Shown here piece after piece: positions 50,137 to 59,595 of a DNA stretch of 64,000 nt; within the stretch, counting starts at the first letter, position 1, and each line of letters begins with the position of its first letter. The stretch spans positions 124,001 to 188,000 of the forward strand of contig JARWSJ010000001.1 of assembly GCA_029906195.1 (NCBI GenBank), in the 5' to 3' direction. A program made the translations under genes and the position numbers. This DNA is from Chitinophagaceae bacterium 26-R-25. GTDB lineage: Bacteria; Bacteroidota; Bacteroidia; Chitinophagales; Chitinophagaceae. Below the pieces are notes generated by a model that saw nothing but the letters and a program-made list of their open reading frames with translations, was not told the DNA's origin and did no database searches.

Positions 50137-53100
50137 ATGAAAAAACTGCTTTTTACGAATTTTAACCGTTCGTATCATGAGTGGCGAGCCAGTCGGTACA
50201 TAAAGCCCGCTGCGGTCGTGTTGACTCTTTTCTGCTCAGTGCTTGCCCAGGCACAAACACCTGTAAAAGGAAAGATTACAGGCGACAAAGGCGAAGCCAT
50301 TCAGGGAGCAAGCGTTAAATTAAAACATTCAAATAAAGGCGTGGCTACAGACGCCAATGGTAATTTCTCTTTACCAATTAAACAGGGTGACACGCTGATC
50401 ATTTCTTCCGTAGGCTACAGTCCTTACGAATACGTGGTTAGAAATACCAACGCGGTAACTGTGTCGCTGGCATCGCAGATATCTGCATCTACCATGAATG
50501 ATGTGGTGGTTGTGGGTTACGGTACCCAAAAGAAAGTGACGGTAACCGGAGCGGTGTCTACCCTAAAGGCGGCAGAACTTGTTACTACCAAAAACGAGAA
50601 CGTTGTGAACATGCTGACCGGTAAAATTCCTGGTTTGCGTATGACACAAAAAACCGCTGAACCGGGTGCTTACGAAAACTCGTTTGATATCCGCGGTTAC
50701 GGTGGGGCACCATTGGTTGTTATCGACGGTGTGCCACGTGGCGGATTCGAAAGAATGGACCCAAGCGAAATCGAAAGCATTTCAGTATTGAAAGATGCTG
50801 CTGCGGCTGTGTACGGTGTAAACGGTGGTAATGGTGTTATCCTTATCACTACAAAAAAGGGTGCAAGTAAAGATGGTAAGTTCGACATCAACTATTCATT
50901 CAACCAGGGCTGGCAACAATTTTTGGGCATGCCTGAAGGAGTAGGTCCGGTTGATTACATGATGCTTACCAACGAAAAAACAAAACGCGATTTTGGAAAT
51001 AACTTCATTTCCAATGCACCGCCTTCTTACACTTACGAGAATATTAAGCCTTGGATCGATGGTAAATTTGTAGGTGCAAACTGGCCGGATGCTGCATTCA
51101 CAAAAGTTTCTCCGCAGGTTCAACACAACATCAACGTATCTGGTGGTAATGATAAGGTAAATACCTTCATCAGCCTTGGTTACATGAAACAAAGTGGTTT
51201 GCTGCAAACTAACAGCCTTAACTACGACAGATGGAACCTTCGCTCTAACGTAAACGTGAAAATTACGAATAATTTAAGGGCAACCATGTTACTGTCTGGT
51301 GTATCTGATACAAAGAATGCTCCTTACCAGGATCTGTGGACCATTTTCAAATACGCATGGAACCAGGTACCTATCAACCAGATTTATGCCAACAACAATC
51401 CTGCTTACCTGAACGTAATGCCGGACAACGTAAACCCGGTTGCTGTGGTGGATCAGTCAAAAGTTGGTTATAAAAAATATACTACTAAAAACCTTCAGGC
51501 ACAAGGCGCCCTTGAGTGGGAAATTCCATGGGTAAAAGGTTTGAGAGCAAAAGGAATGTATAACTATGGTTATAACGTTAATGATAATACAGCTTATGCA
51601 AAGATGTATAACCTGTATGCATACAACGCAGATGATAGCACTTACAAGGCGTCACAGGTGAGCGCTACCGGCCGCTCTGTGGCAACATTGAACCGTGCAT
51701 ATGCCAGCGGAATAAACACTTTAGGACAATTCTCGTTGACGTATGGCAATTCATTCGGCGGTCACAACATAGGCGCTTTGTTCGTGTACGAAGAGAGTCA
51801 TTCTAAAGCAGATAACATTTATGCACAACGTGACATGCCAATCCCGGTTCCATACCTGTTTGGCGGCGTATCTGGTACAAATGAACAAGGTGGTACGCAA
51901 GCAAACGGCGTGGGTGAATTTGCTACAAGAAGTTTTGTGGGCAGACTTAACTACGACTACAAAGGGAAATATCTTGCTGAATTCAGTTTCAGGGAAGATG
52001 CTTCAAACAAATTCATGCCGGGTGGTAAACAGTGGGGTTTTTTCCCGGGTGTATCTCTTGGCTATAGAATCAGTGAAGAACAATTTTTCAAAAATCTTAT
52101 TTCTCCGGACATCATTAGCAGTTTAAAGATCAGAGGATCTTATTCTCAAATAGGTAGTTCAGACGATCCTAGTCTTTACTTCAACTACATTTCCGGTTAC
52201 GCCTATCCTACAGTTGACCCTGCAGATAAAAAAGTACTGGGCTACATGATGGGAGGTCAGTTTGTTACAGGTGCTCAAGGTCGCGGTTTAACTAACCCAG
52301 ATCTTACATGGTTCACAAACGATATCACTAACATCGGTGTAGACTTTACTTTGCTGAAAGGTAAATTAGACGGTACTGTTGAAGTTTTCAGAAGAGTTCA
52401 GAATGGTTTGCCGGCTACAAGACAAGCACAGTTGCCGGGAACATCAGGAGCTACATTGCCTCGGGAAAATCTTGATTCAAGAAGAACGCAGGGTATAGAA
52501 GGTATCCTTACTTATAAAGAAAGATTTGGAGCATTCGGTCTTACAGTATCTGGTAATGCTGCGTTTGAGCGTACTCAAAACCTGCACGTTACAGAAGGTC
52601 CGCAAGGCAATCAATATCTGCAATGGCAGAAAGGAAAATCAAATCGTTACACAGGTATGGTTTGGGGAACCGATTATGCAGGACAGTACACTTCATACGA
52701 TCAGATATACAATTCAAAAGTTAACAATGGTGGAGGAAACAACACCATGTTGCCTGGTGATTACTACATGCAGGATTGGAACGGTGATGGCGTAATCAAT
52801 GGTGATGACTATCATCCTATCGCAGTGCAGGATCTGCCTTTGGTAAACTATGGTCTTACTATTGGCGCAAGCTATAAAGGTTTTGATCTGACTGCATTGT
52901 TTGCTGGTGCTGCAGGTGTTTGGACTTCATACGGTGAGCAATTGGGCGAACCATTAATGTACGGAAGAAGTGCATTGACAAAATTCCTCGACAGCTGGCA
53001 CACTGTAAACCCTGATGATAACGTATACGATCCAAATACACAGTGGGTTGCAGGCAAATATCCTTCTATGGGTTATCCTTACGGCAACATCCAACGTTCA

Positions 53101-53370
53101 ACAAAAGGTATTATCAACGCGTCTTATGTGCGTTTGAAAACAATCGAGCTGGGCTACACATTGCCACATCGCTGGACGGAGAAAGTGCGTGTTAAAAATT
53201 GCCGCATTTATGCGAACGCTTACAACCTGTTTACTATTACAGGTCTTGAAGATGGTGTTGATCCTGAGCATCCGGGTTCTTTCCCAGACGCATCTTTCGA
53301 TCAGGCATTGGGTGGTTACAAATACCCGCTGAACAGAACATTTAACGTAGGTGGTACAATTACTTTCTAA
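50137..53370 (+). CDS. SusC/RagA-family TonB-linked outer membrane receptor
   Basis: A 1077-residue TonB-dependent transporter. The leader is unusually long (about 40 residues, with a 22-residue n-region) before VVLTLFCSVLAQAQ. The CarboxypepD-type domain (about 42-115) has GKITGDKGEAIQGASV and LIISSVGYSPYEYVV. The plug (about 120-245) has the SusC hallmark DVVVVGYGTQKKVTVTGAV, APLVVIDGVPRGG and NGGNGVILITTKKG. The barrel ends in NRTFNVGGTITF. It heads carbohydrate locus 2 and pairs with the SusD lipoprotein encoded 18 bases downstream. Confidence 0.96.
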   Translation: MKKLLFTNFNRSYHEWRASRYIKPAAVVLTLFCSVLAQAQTPVKGKITGDKGEAIQGASVKLKHSNKGVATDANGNFSLPIKQGDTLIISSVGYSPYEYVVRNTNAVTVSLASQISASTMNDVVVVGYGTQKKVTVTGAVSTLKAAELVTTKNENVVNMLTGKIPGLRMTQKTAEPGAYENSFDIRGYGGAPLVVIDGVPRGGFERMDPSEIESISVLKDAAAAVYGVNGGNGVILITTKKGASKDGKFDINYSFNQGWQQFLGMPEGVGPVDYMMLTNEKTKRDFGNNFISNAPPSYTYENIKPWIDGKFVGANWPDAAFTKVSPQVQHNINVSGGNDKVNTFISLGYMKQSGLLQTNSLNYDRWNLRSNVNVKITNNLRATMLLSGVSDTKNAPYQDLWTIFKYAWNQVPINQIYANNNPAYLNVMPDNVNPVAVVDQSKVGYKKYTTKNLQAQGALEWEIPWVKGLRAKGMYNYGYNVNDNTAYAKMYNLYAYNADDSTYKASQVSATGRSVATLNRAYASGINTLGQFSLTYGNSFGGHNIGALFVYEESHSKADNIYAQRDMPIPVPYLFGGVSGTNEQGGTQANGVGEFATRSFVGRLNYDYKGKYLAEFSFREDASNKFMPGGKQWGFFPGVSLGYRISEEQFFKNLISPDIISSLKIRGSYSQIGSSDDPSLYFNYISGYAYPTVDPADKKVLGYMMGGQFVTGAQGRGLTNPDLTWFTNDITNIGVDFTLLKGKLDGTVEVFRRVQNGLPATRQAQLPGTSGATLPRENLDSRRTQGIEGILTYKERFGAFGLTVSGNAAFERTQNLHVTEGPQGNQYLQWQKGKSNRYTGMVWGTDYAGQYTSYDQIYNSKVNNGGGNNTMLPGDYYMQDWNGDGVINGDDYHPIAVQDLPLVNYGLTIGASYKGFDLTALFAGAAGVWTSYGEQLGEPLMYGRSALTKFLDSWHTVNPDDNVYDPNTQWVAGKYPSMGYPYGNIQRSTKGIINASYVRLKTIELGYTLPHRWTEKVRVKNCRIYANAYNLFTITGLEDGVDPEHPGSFPDASFDQALGGYKYPLNRTFNVGGTITF

Positions 53371-53388
53371 ACTATTGAACATTACATT

Positions 53389-55251
53389 ATGAAGAAACGA
53401 TTTCTAAATATAGTAGCAGGGTGTTTAATGTTGGCTTCTTGTCAGAAGCTTGACATACCACCTGTTGATATCTTAACGGATGATCAGATATTCGGCAGCG
53501 AAGCCGGTATCAATGCATACCTGGCACAGGTTTACAGAAAATTGCCAATTGAAGACTTTACTTATCGTCCCGATGGCCGTAACGATGGTGCGGGCAACGT
53601 AGGCTTTAACCTTCACCACGAGTGGGAACACTTCTATTGCGAAGCAGCTGCAGATGGTGAAATGGTGGGACCTTACGGTGGCGTTGATATTGCCGGAGGT
53701 TTTGGTTACTGGCCATATCGTGACATCCGCGATGTGAACTATTTTATCGAAACACTTCCAACTTATGCGAAGAATTTCCCGCCGGATAAAGTAACAAGCC
53801 TGCTGGGTGAAGCACACTTCCTCCGCGCATATTACTATTTTGCTCTGGCAAAAAGATACGGTGGAATTCCTATCGTGAAAAACGTACAGCACTATCCTCA
53901 GCAAACTATTGAAGAGCTGCAAGTGCCACGTAACACAGAAGAAGAAGTGTGGAACTTCATTGGTGATGACCTGGACACAGCTTATCAGATGTGCGCCGAA
54001 ACCAATGTAGCGGAAAGAGCCAATAAATATGCGGCAATGGCGCTTAAATCAAGAGCCATGGTGTATGCAGGAAGTATTGCCCGCTACGGTTCACAAACAT
54101 TCGTAGACGGCGATGCACGTTCACAAGGTCTTGTTGGTATTTCTGCAGATAAAGCAGCAGGTTTTTATCAAAAATCTGTTGATGCTGCAAAGACTTTGGA
54201 AGGTAAATATTCATTGTACAGAGCAAAGCCTGATAAAACAGACAACTATGTGGGCATCTTCCTTGACGCTAAAAGTCCTGAAAACATTCTTATCAGATCT
54301 TTCTATGCAGGCGATCCTGAAAGGAACCATAGCTTCGACGCGACTTACTCACCAAACAGTGATATGAACTATATGACAGCTGGTGGTTTGTCAAGAACCT
54401 ATCCTACACTCGAGTTTGTACAAAATTTCAATTCATTTGATTTTGTAACAAATGCTGATGGCACGCCAAAACGTTTCAACTCACAAGCCGAAATGGCGCA
54501 AGGTCTTGAGCCACGCTTAAGAGCCACTGTATATTTCCCTGGCGATGTGTTGAGAGGTGTTCCATTCGATGTACAGGCAGGTATCTATCCTTCATTCTCT
54601 GGTACTGCCGCTGATGAAGTAGCAAAACCAACTGGTACACGCAGCTTCATTCTGTCTGGTGATCACACAACATTGCGTAATGGCAGATTGATCATTGGTA
54701 AAGCGGGTATGTATCCTCCTGCATTTGGTAACGATAACAATACACGTACTGGTTTTTATGTGCGCAAATACATTGATCCAACAAAGAGTATTTCGGCAGT
54801 TAACCTTTTCACCAGCACCACTCCATGGATCGAACTTCGCTATGCAGAAGTTCTGTTGAACCGTGCAGAAGCTGACATTGAATTGAATCAAACAACCGAT
54901 GCGCTGAAATGCATCAATGATATCAGAGACAGGGCAGGTGCTCCGCTGGCAACAGCAGCAGACATGACTGTGGCAACTTATCGCAACGAAAGAGCAAAAG
55001 AGCTTGCTTTTGAAAACCACTACTGGTGGGATATCAAGAGATGGAGACTCGCAGATAAATTGCTAAACAATACTCACTTCCATGGTTTGATGCCATACTA
55101 CGTAGAGTCTGAAGGCAAATATATATTCCTGAAAGAGCTTGAGCTGTTCAACAGGAACTATTATTTCGATAAGAAATTCTACTATGAGCAAATGCCAGGC
55201 GGCGAGCTTGCAACAAATCCAAACTTGTATCCAAATAACCCAGGCTACTAA
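53389..55251 (+). CDS. SusD/RagB-family glycan-binding lipoprotein
   Basis: A 620-residue lipoprotein with lipobox CLMLASC (Cys18, followed by QKLDI). The N-terminal region GSEAGINAYLAQVYRKLPIEDF, the TPR-helix segment FLRAYYYFALAKRYGGIPIV and the C-terminal VTYRNERAKELAFENHYWWDIKRWR-like segment are characteristic of the RagB/SusD fold. It would bind the target glycan at the surface and form the lid of the SusC channel encoded 18 bases upstream. Confidence 0.95.
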   Translation: MKKRFLNIVAGCLMLASCQKLDIPPVDILTDDQIFGSEAGINAYLAQVYRKLPIEDFTYRPDGRNDGAGNVGFNLHHEWEHFYCEAAADGEMVGPYGGVDIAGGFGYWPYRDIRDVNYFIETLPTYAKNFPPDKVTSLLGEAHFLRAYYYFALAKRYGGIPIVKNVQHYPQQTIEELQVPRNTEEEVWNFIGDDLDTAYQMCAETNVAERANKYAAMALKSRAMVYAGSIARYGSQTFVDGDARSQGLVGISADKAAGFYQKSVDAAKTLEGKYSLYRAKPDKTDNYVGIFLDAKSPENILIRSFYAGDPERNHSFDATYSPNSDMNYMTAGGLSRTYPTLEFVQNFNSFDFVTNADGTPKRFNSQAEMAQGLEPRLRATVYFPGDVLRGVPFDVQAGIYPSFSGTAADEVAKPTGTRSFILSGDHTTLRNGRLIIGKAGMYPPAFGNDNNTRTGFYVRKYIDPTKSISAVNLFTSTTPWIELRYAEVLLNRAEADIELNQTTDALKCINDIRDRAGAPLATAADMTVATYRNERAKELAFENHYWWDIKRWRLADKLLNNTHFHGLMPYYVESEGKYIFLKELELFNRNYYFDKKFYYEQMPGGELATNPNLYPNNPGY

Positions 55252-55374
55252 TGGTAAGTAAAAATTCAAAATTAAAAATTCAAAAAGAGTCTCCGGAATC
55301 ATAGAACTCTTACAATAGCAACCGTTTTGACTTTTGAATTTTTACTTTTTACTTAATTTTTTAAACAGTGAATT

Positions 55375-56097
55375 ATGAAATTGAAATCATTTAAAATATT
55401 GAGCCTTGGAGTTTCCTTGTTGTTCTTTGCTTCTTCTTGCGTAAAGATGGACACCTACGCTGGACCAGACGCATCTTTGAACGGAAACGTTATTGAGGAC
55501 GGTTCAAAAAATAATGTACAAACCTGTTCCGGAAACTTCTCCATCAGGCTTGAACAACTAAGCTGGGACAGTGTTCCTGTTCCACAAGATATTCCGGTTA
55601 AATCTGACGGTACTTTTCAAAACACAAAATTGTTCTCTGGTCACTACCGTGTATCTATTCATGGTGGCGCGTTCTGGCCGGTGGCACCTGAAGAAATGGA
55701 CATCAGTTCTGGTTCAACTCACGACTTTAAACTGACTCCGTATTTGTTTGTCAACAATTTTAAGGCAGAGTTAACGGACAGCACCACATTAAGATTGACA
55801 TACACCTTGGAGGCGCCTGTACAAGGTATTCCAAAGATTTTAGAGATCACACCGTATCTCAACACTACACAAATTGTGGGGCCTAATAACTCGATCTATG
55901 ATTACTCCGATCTTTTAAAAGTACCTATCAATAAAGATTGGTCAGAGTTTAACGACGCCGATAAAAACGGAGAGCTCATTATTAGCAACCTCGTTCCTGG
56001 TCGTATATTCTATGTAAGAGTAGGGGTGAAATTTGATAACAATGATAAAAGTTCAAACCTATCCAACGTTATTAAGATAACGGTTCCGGGTAAGTAA
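55375..56097 (+). CDS. DUF3823-type lipoprotein
   Basis: A 240-residue lipoprotein (lipobox LLFFASSC, Cys22). Two beta domains follow: one with ASLNGNVIEDGSKNN and LFSGHYRVSIHGGAFWPV, the other, Fn3-like, ending FYVRVGVKFDNNDKSSNLSNVIKITV. This matches DUF3823, found right after SusD genes in many polysaccharide utilisation loci and presumed to be a surface glycan-binding protein. It lies 123 bases after SusD and 31 before the next lipoprotein gene. Confidence 0.88.
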   Translation: MKLKSFKILSLGVSLLFFASSCVKMDTYAGPDASLNGNVIEDGSKNNVQTCSGNFSIRLEQLSWDSVPVPQDIPVKSDGTFQNTKLFSGHYRVSIHGGAFWPVAPEEMDISSGSTHDFKLTPYLFVNNFKAELTDSTTLRLTYTLEAPVQGIPKILEITPYLNTTQIVGPNNSIYDYSDLLKVPINKDWSEFNDADKNGELIISNLVPGRIFYVRVGVKFDNNDKSSNLSNVIKITVPGK

Positions 56098-56128
56098 TGT
56101 AACGAAGCAAACCATAAAATCATTTAAA

Positions 56129-57283
56129 ATGAAATTCTCAAAACTAATACTTATAGCATCCGCTCTTTCTGCAGGGGTTATTATCGAGGGATGTAAGAAA
56201 GATTCTTTTACCTCAAGAGATACAAGCAAGTTGAAGCCGACACCGGTTGATACCGTGCCCGTTGATCCAACGCTTGTAATGTTCGATCCTGCCGATGAAA
56301 CAACCGACTGGGAAATTTCCGGCGGTAAAGGACAGATAGATAACGCGGCGAAAAAAGAAGGTGCGGCTTGTTTGTCTTCTGTAATTGGTGCTGGTGACAA
56401 TGATGGCTACCAACACTTCATCAAAAGACGTCCAACTGCAGTTAACCCACATCTGAGCAAAGAAGACTGCCAGTTTGTTTTCTGGTTGTATGTTTCCGAT
56501 GCAAGTCAACTGAGAGGTGATGGACAAATTGAACTTTCAAGTTCTGGCAAATCAGATCAGAACGAAGCAGACTGGGACTTTGGACCAGTAGCTAAAACAC
56601 TTAAAAACGGATGGAACGAAGTGATGTTGAATTTGAATACGTCACAATCAGCAGGCGGCGACATTGACCTTACTGCGATTAATTTCTTCCGTATATACTT
56701 CTGGTCAAAACAGCCTCGTAGTGCAGATTACACGATTAAAATTGACTACCTGAGATTCAGAAAACGTCCGCCAATTAATGTGCAGTTTGCAAACTGCGAT
56801 CAAACAGATAATTGGGAAATGGCTGGAGGTAACGGACAAATTGATAAATCAAATAAAAAAGAAGGTGCTGCTTCTCTTAAAGCAACGATTGTAAAAACAG
56901 AAGATTATATGCACTTCATTTACAGAAGACCAGATGCGTTAAATCCGGGCCTTACAAGAGACAACGGTATATTCAGATTCTGGTTCTACGTAAGTGATAT
57001 AAATGAACTTAAAAATAACGACGGACAGATCGAGCTTACAAGTTCCGGACAGTCAGACAAAAATGAAATGAACTGGAACCTTGATCAGATCATTCCTAAT
57101 TTAAAAAGTGGTTGGAACGAAATCAAGCTGGAGCTTTCCAAGGGAAACGAGTCAAGCAGCGCATCTGATAAACTCGATCTCAGCGCTCCTAACTTCTTCC
57201 GCATATATCTGTGGGCAAAGAGCAAACCACATAGTACAGATATTGACCTGAGAGTGGATGATTTCCGTTTTATAGAAAAATAG
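56129..57283 (+). CDS. lipoprotein with two tandem jelly-roll-like domains
   Basis: A 384-residue lipoprotein (lipobox VIIEGC, Cys22). The mature part is an internal duplication: residues about 50-212 and 216-384 align throughout, for example GKGQIDNAAKKEGAACL with GNGQIDKSNKKEGAASL, GQIELSSSGKSDQNEADWDF with GQIELTSSGQSDKNEMNWNL, and LTAINFFRIYFWSK with LSAPNFFRIYLWAK. The pattern of beta strands suggests carbohydrate-binding jelly rolls. Placed among SusCD, DUF3823 and GH43 genes, it is most likely a bivalent surface glycan-binding protein. No catalytic motif is seen. Confidence 0.8.
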   Translation: MKFSKLILIASALSAGVIIEGCKKDSFTSRDTSKLKPTPVDTVPVDPTLVMFDPADETTDWEISGGKGQIDNAAKKEGAACLSSVIGAGDNDGYQHFIKRRPTAVNPHLSKEDCQFVFWLYVSDASQLRGDGQIELSSSGKSDQNEADWDFGPVAKTLKNGWNEVMLNLNTSQSAGGDIDLTAINFFRIYFWSKQPRSADYTIKIDYLRFRKRPPINVQFANCDQTDNWEMAGGNGQIDKSNKKEGAASLKATIVKTEDYMHFIYRRPDALNPGLTRDNGIFRFWFYVSDINELKNNDGQIELTSSGQSDKNEMNWNLDQIIPNLKSGWNEIKLELSKGNESSSASDKLDLSAPNFFRIYLWAKSKPHSTDIDLRVDDFRFIEK

Positions 57284-57293
57284 TGCTGGATAC

Positions 57294-57427
57294 AATTAAT
57301 AATTAATAATTAAGAATTAATAGGTGTCGAATCAAGTTTGGAAGGTTAACATCTCCTCATGCTCAGCAGACAATTACATTCCTTAAAAAATGTAGCCCTG
57401 TTAATTATTAATTATTAATTATTAATT
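57294..57427. repeat. AT-rich dyad repeat family R10, copy b
   Basis: ATTAATAATTAATAATTAAG (57296-57315, within a longer array) faces a GTTAATTATTAATTATTAAT array at 57400-57427. The left arm starts 11 bases after the stop of the duplicated-domain lipoprotein; the right arm ends 17 bases before the GH43 start codon. Confidence 0.75.
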
Positions 57428-57444
57428 CAAAAACGAAATGATAA

Positions 57445-58461
57445 ATGAAGCTTAGAAATATACTTGAAACAGTAAAGAAGAATAGTAAAATAATCGGCGT
57501 ACCTGCTCTTTTGGTTGTTAGTGCATTGACTTCCTGCAGCGCACAAAAAAAGAACACGACTACACCCAACGGCAATCCTATTGTTCGCGACATCTACACT
57601 GCTGATCCTTCTGCACACGTATGGAAAGACGGCAGGTTGTATGTGTATCCGTCTCACGATGTAGCGCCGCCACGCGGTTGCGACCTGATGGATAAATACC
57701 ACGTGTACTCAACTAACGATATGGTGCACTGGCGTGATGAAGGACAGATTCTTGAATCCAGCCAGGTATCCTGGGGCAGAAAAGAAGGTGGCTTCATGTG
57801 GGCGCCTGATTGCGCTTACAAAAATAGCACTTACTATTTCTACTTCCCGCATCCAAGTGGCACTGAATGGAACAACACCTGGAAGATAGGCGTAGCTACC
57901 AGTAAGTATCCTGCAAAAGATTTTAAAGTGCAGGGTTATATTCAAGGCATTGAATCCCTGATTGATCCTTGCGTATTTGTAGATGATGACGGACAGGCTT
58001 ACTTCTACCATGGTGGCGGTGGAAAATGCATGGGCGGAAAATTGAAAGACAACATGATGGAAATCGATGGCCAATTGCAAAAGATGGAAGGCCTTGAAGA
58101 TTTTCACGAAGCTTCATGGGTGCACAAACGCAATGGCGTGTACTATCTGTCTTACTCAGACAACCATGATAAAGATGGCAAGCACAATCAAATGCGGTAT
58201 GCAACAAGTTCAAGTCCTTTAGGTCCATGGAAATCCCAGGGCATCTATATGGACCCAACAGATAGCTACACCAACCATGGTTCCATCGTGGAATTCAAAG
58301 GACAATGGTATGCATTCTATCATAACAGCGCATTGTCACATCACGATTGGTTGAGGTCAATTTGTGTTGATAAATTATTTTACAACGAAGACGGCACGAT
58401 TAAGAAAGTACAACAAACAATGGGCGTGATCGAAGAGAAGAAAGAAGTAAGCAGTAAATAA
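57445..58461 (+). CDS. GH43-family glycosidase, first of a tandem pair
   Basis: A 338-residue five-bladed propeller enzyme, lipid-anchored (lipobox VSALTSC, Cys31, after a long n-region). The three catalytic acids of GH43 are visible: general base Asp54 in YTADPSAHVW, pKa modulator Asp174 in LIDPCVFVDDDG and acid Glu222 in FHEASWVHKRNGVYYLSYS. GH43 enzymes remove arabinofuranose, xylose or galactose residues; the specificity here is not readable. It is strongly similar to the next gene, so the pair arose by tandem duplication. Confidence 0.92.
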   Translation: MKLRNILETVKKNSKIIGVPALLVVSALTSCSAQKKNTTTPNGNPIVRDIYTADPSAHVWKDGRLYVYPSHDVAPPRGCDLMDKYHVYSTNDMVHWRDEGQILESSQVSWGRKEGGFMWAPDCAYKNSTYYFYFPHPSGTEWNNTWKIGVATSKYPAKDFKVQGYIQGIESLIDPCVFVDDDGQAYFYHGGGGKCMGGKLKDNMMEIDGQLQKMEGLEDFHEASWVHKRNGVYYLSYSDNHDKDGKHNQMRYATSSSPLGPWKSQGIYMDPTDSYTNHGSIVEFKGQWYAFYHNSALSHHDWLRSICVDKLFYNEDGTIKKVQQTMGVIEEKKEVSSK

Positions 58462-58590
58462 TTGAAAGTTGAAAGTGGAAAATTGAAAATGGTAGGGGCG
58501 AATCGCATTCGCCCAGCCGAACCATCAAAAATGCCGCATACAATAATTAGTGACGCACCCTATTAATTCTTAATTATTAATTATTAATTC
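58462..58590. repeat. composite repeat between the GH43 genes (R5, GGGCGAAT hairpin, R10)
   Basis: TTGAAAGTTGAAAGTGGAAA units begin on the base after the GH43 stop. A GGGCGAAT/ATTCGCCC hairpin with a CGC loop lies at 58496-58514 and recurs inside the composite at 62744-62798. A half copy of R10 (58558-58590) ends three bases before the next start codon. Confidence 0.85.
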
Positions 58591-58593
58591 GAA

Positions 58594-59583
58594 ATGAGAA
58601 TCTCTAAACATTATATCGGCATCTTCGCAGTGGTGAGTCTCCTCGCTTGTTCATCACACAAAGATGATCCCGCGCCGACACCACCAAAGCAACCCAGCGT
58701 CTTTGACCTTCAACATAAAAACCCTTTTATTACCAACATGTATACAGCCGATCCGTCTGCTCACGTGTGGGCAGATGGAAGGTTATACGTATATCCCTCT
58801 CACGACATTGCTCCACCGCGTGGTTGCGATCTCATGGATCAGTACCACGTTTTTTCTACAGATGACATGGTAAACTGGCGCGATGAGGGACAGATATTAC
58901 AAGCGAGCCAGGTGCCTTGGGGAACACCCGATGGCAACTTTATGTGGGCACCGGATTGCGCGTACAAAAATGGCACTTACTACTTTTATTTTCCTCACCC
59001 AAGCGCCTCTCCATGGAACAGCAGTTGGAAAATAGGAGTGGCAACAAGCACAAAGCCTGCGAGTGATTTCGTGGTGCAGAAATACATTGATGGTCTCGAA
59101 TCATTGATCGATCCTTGCGTATTTGTTGATGATGACGGACAAGCTTATTTATATTATGGCGGTGGCGGAAAATGCATGGGAGGGAAATTAAAAGACAACA
59201 TGATGGAAGTAAACGGCACCATGCAAAACATGCCGGGCCTGCAGGATTTCCACGAAGCAACATGGGTGCATAAACGCGACGGCATTTACTATTTATCATA
59301 TGCAGACAACTATAGCGCGAACAACAGGGGCAACCGTATGCGATATGCCACCAGCAGCAATCCTTTGGGGCCATGGACCTACAAAGGTGTTTACATAGAT
59401 CAAACAGGAAGCTCCACCAACCATGGCTCTATTGTAGAGTACAAAGGACAGTGGTACGCTTTTTATCATAACTCGAACCTCACCGGCAACGACTGGTTAC
59501 GCTCGATTTGTGTAGATACTTTAGGCTACACACCAAACGGTAACATTAAAATGGTATACCAAACAAGAAAAGGATCTAACTAA
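58594..59583 (+). CDS. GH43-family glycosidase, second of a tandem pair
   Basis: A 329-residue lipid-anchored enzyme (lipobox VSLLAC, Cys19, followed by a Pro-rich linker). It has the same catalytic set as the gene before it: Asp53 in YTADPSAHVW, Asp173 in LIDPCVFVDDDG and Glu221 in FHEATWVHKRDGIYYLSYA. Large blocks are identical between the pair, for example MWAPDCAYKN and GGGGKCMGGKLKDNMMEV/I. The leaders and C-termini differ, suggesting different anchoring and a start of functional divergence. Confidence 0.92.
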   Translation: MRISKHYIGIFAVVSLLACSSHKDDPAPTPPKQPSVFDLQHKNPFITNMYTADPSAHVWADGRLYVYPSHDIAPPRGCDLMDQYHVFSTDDMVNWRDEGQILQASQVPWGTPDGNFMWAPDCAYKNGTYYFYFPHPSASPWNSSWKIGVATSTKPASDFVVQKYIDGLESLIDPCVFVDDDGQAYLYYGGGGKCMGGKLKDNMMEVNGTMQNMPGLQDFHEATWVHKRDGIYYLSYADNYSANNRGNRMRYATSSNPLGPWTYKGVYIDQTGSSTNHGSIVEYKGQWYAFYHNSNLTGNDWLRSICVDTLGYTPNGNIKMVYQTRKGSN

Positions 59584-59595
59584 AAAACAAACAGC

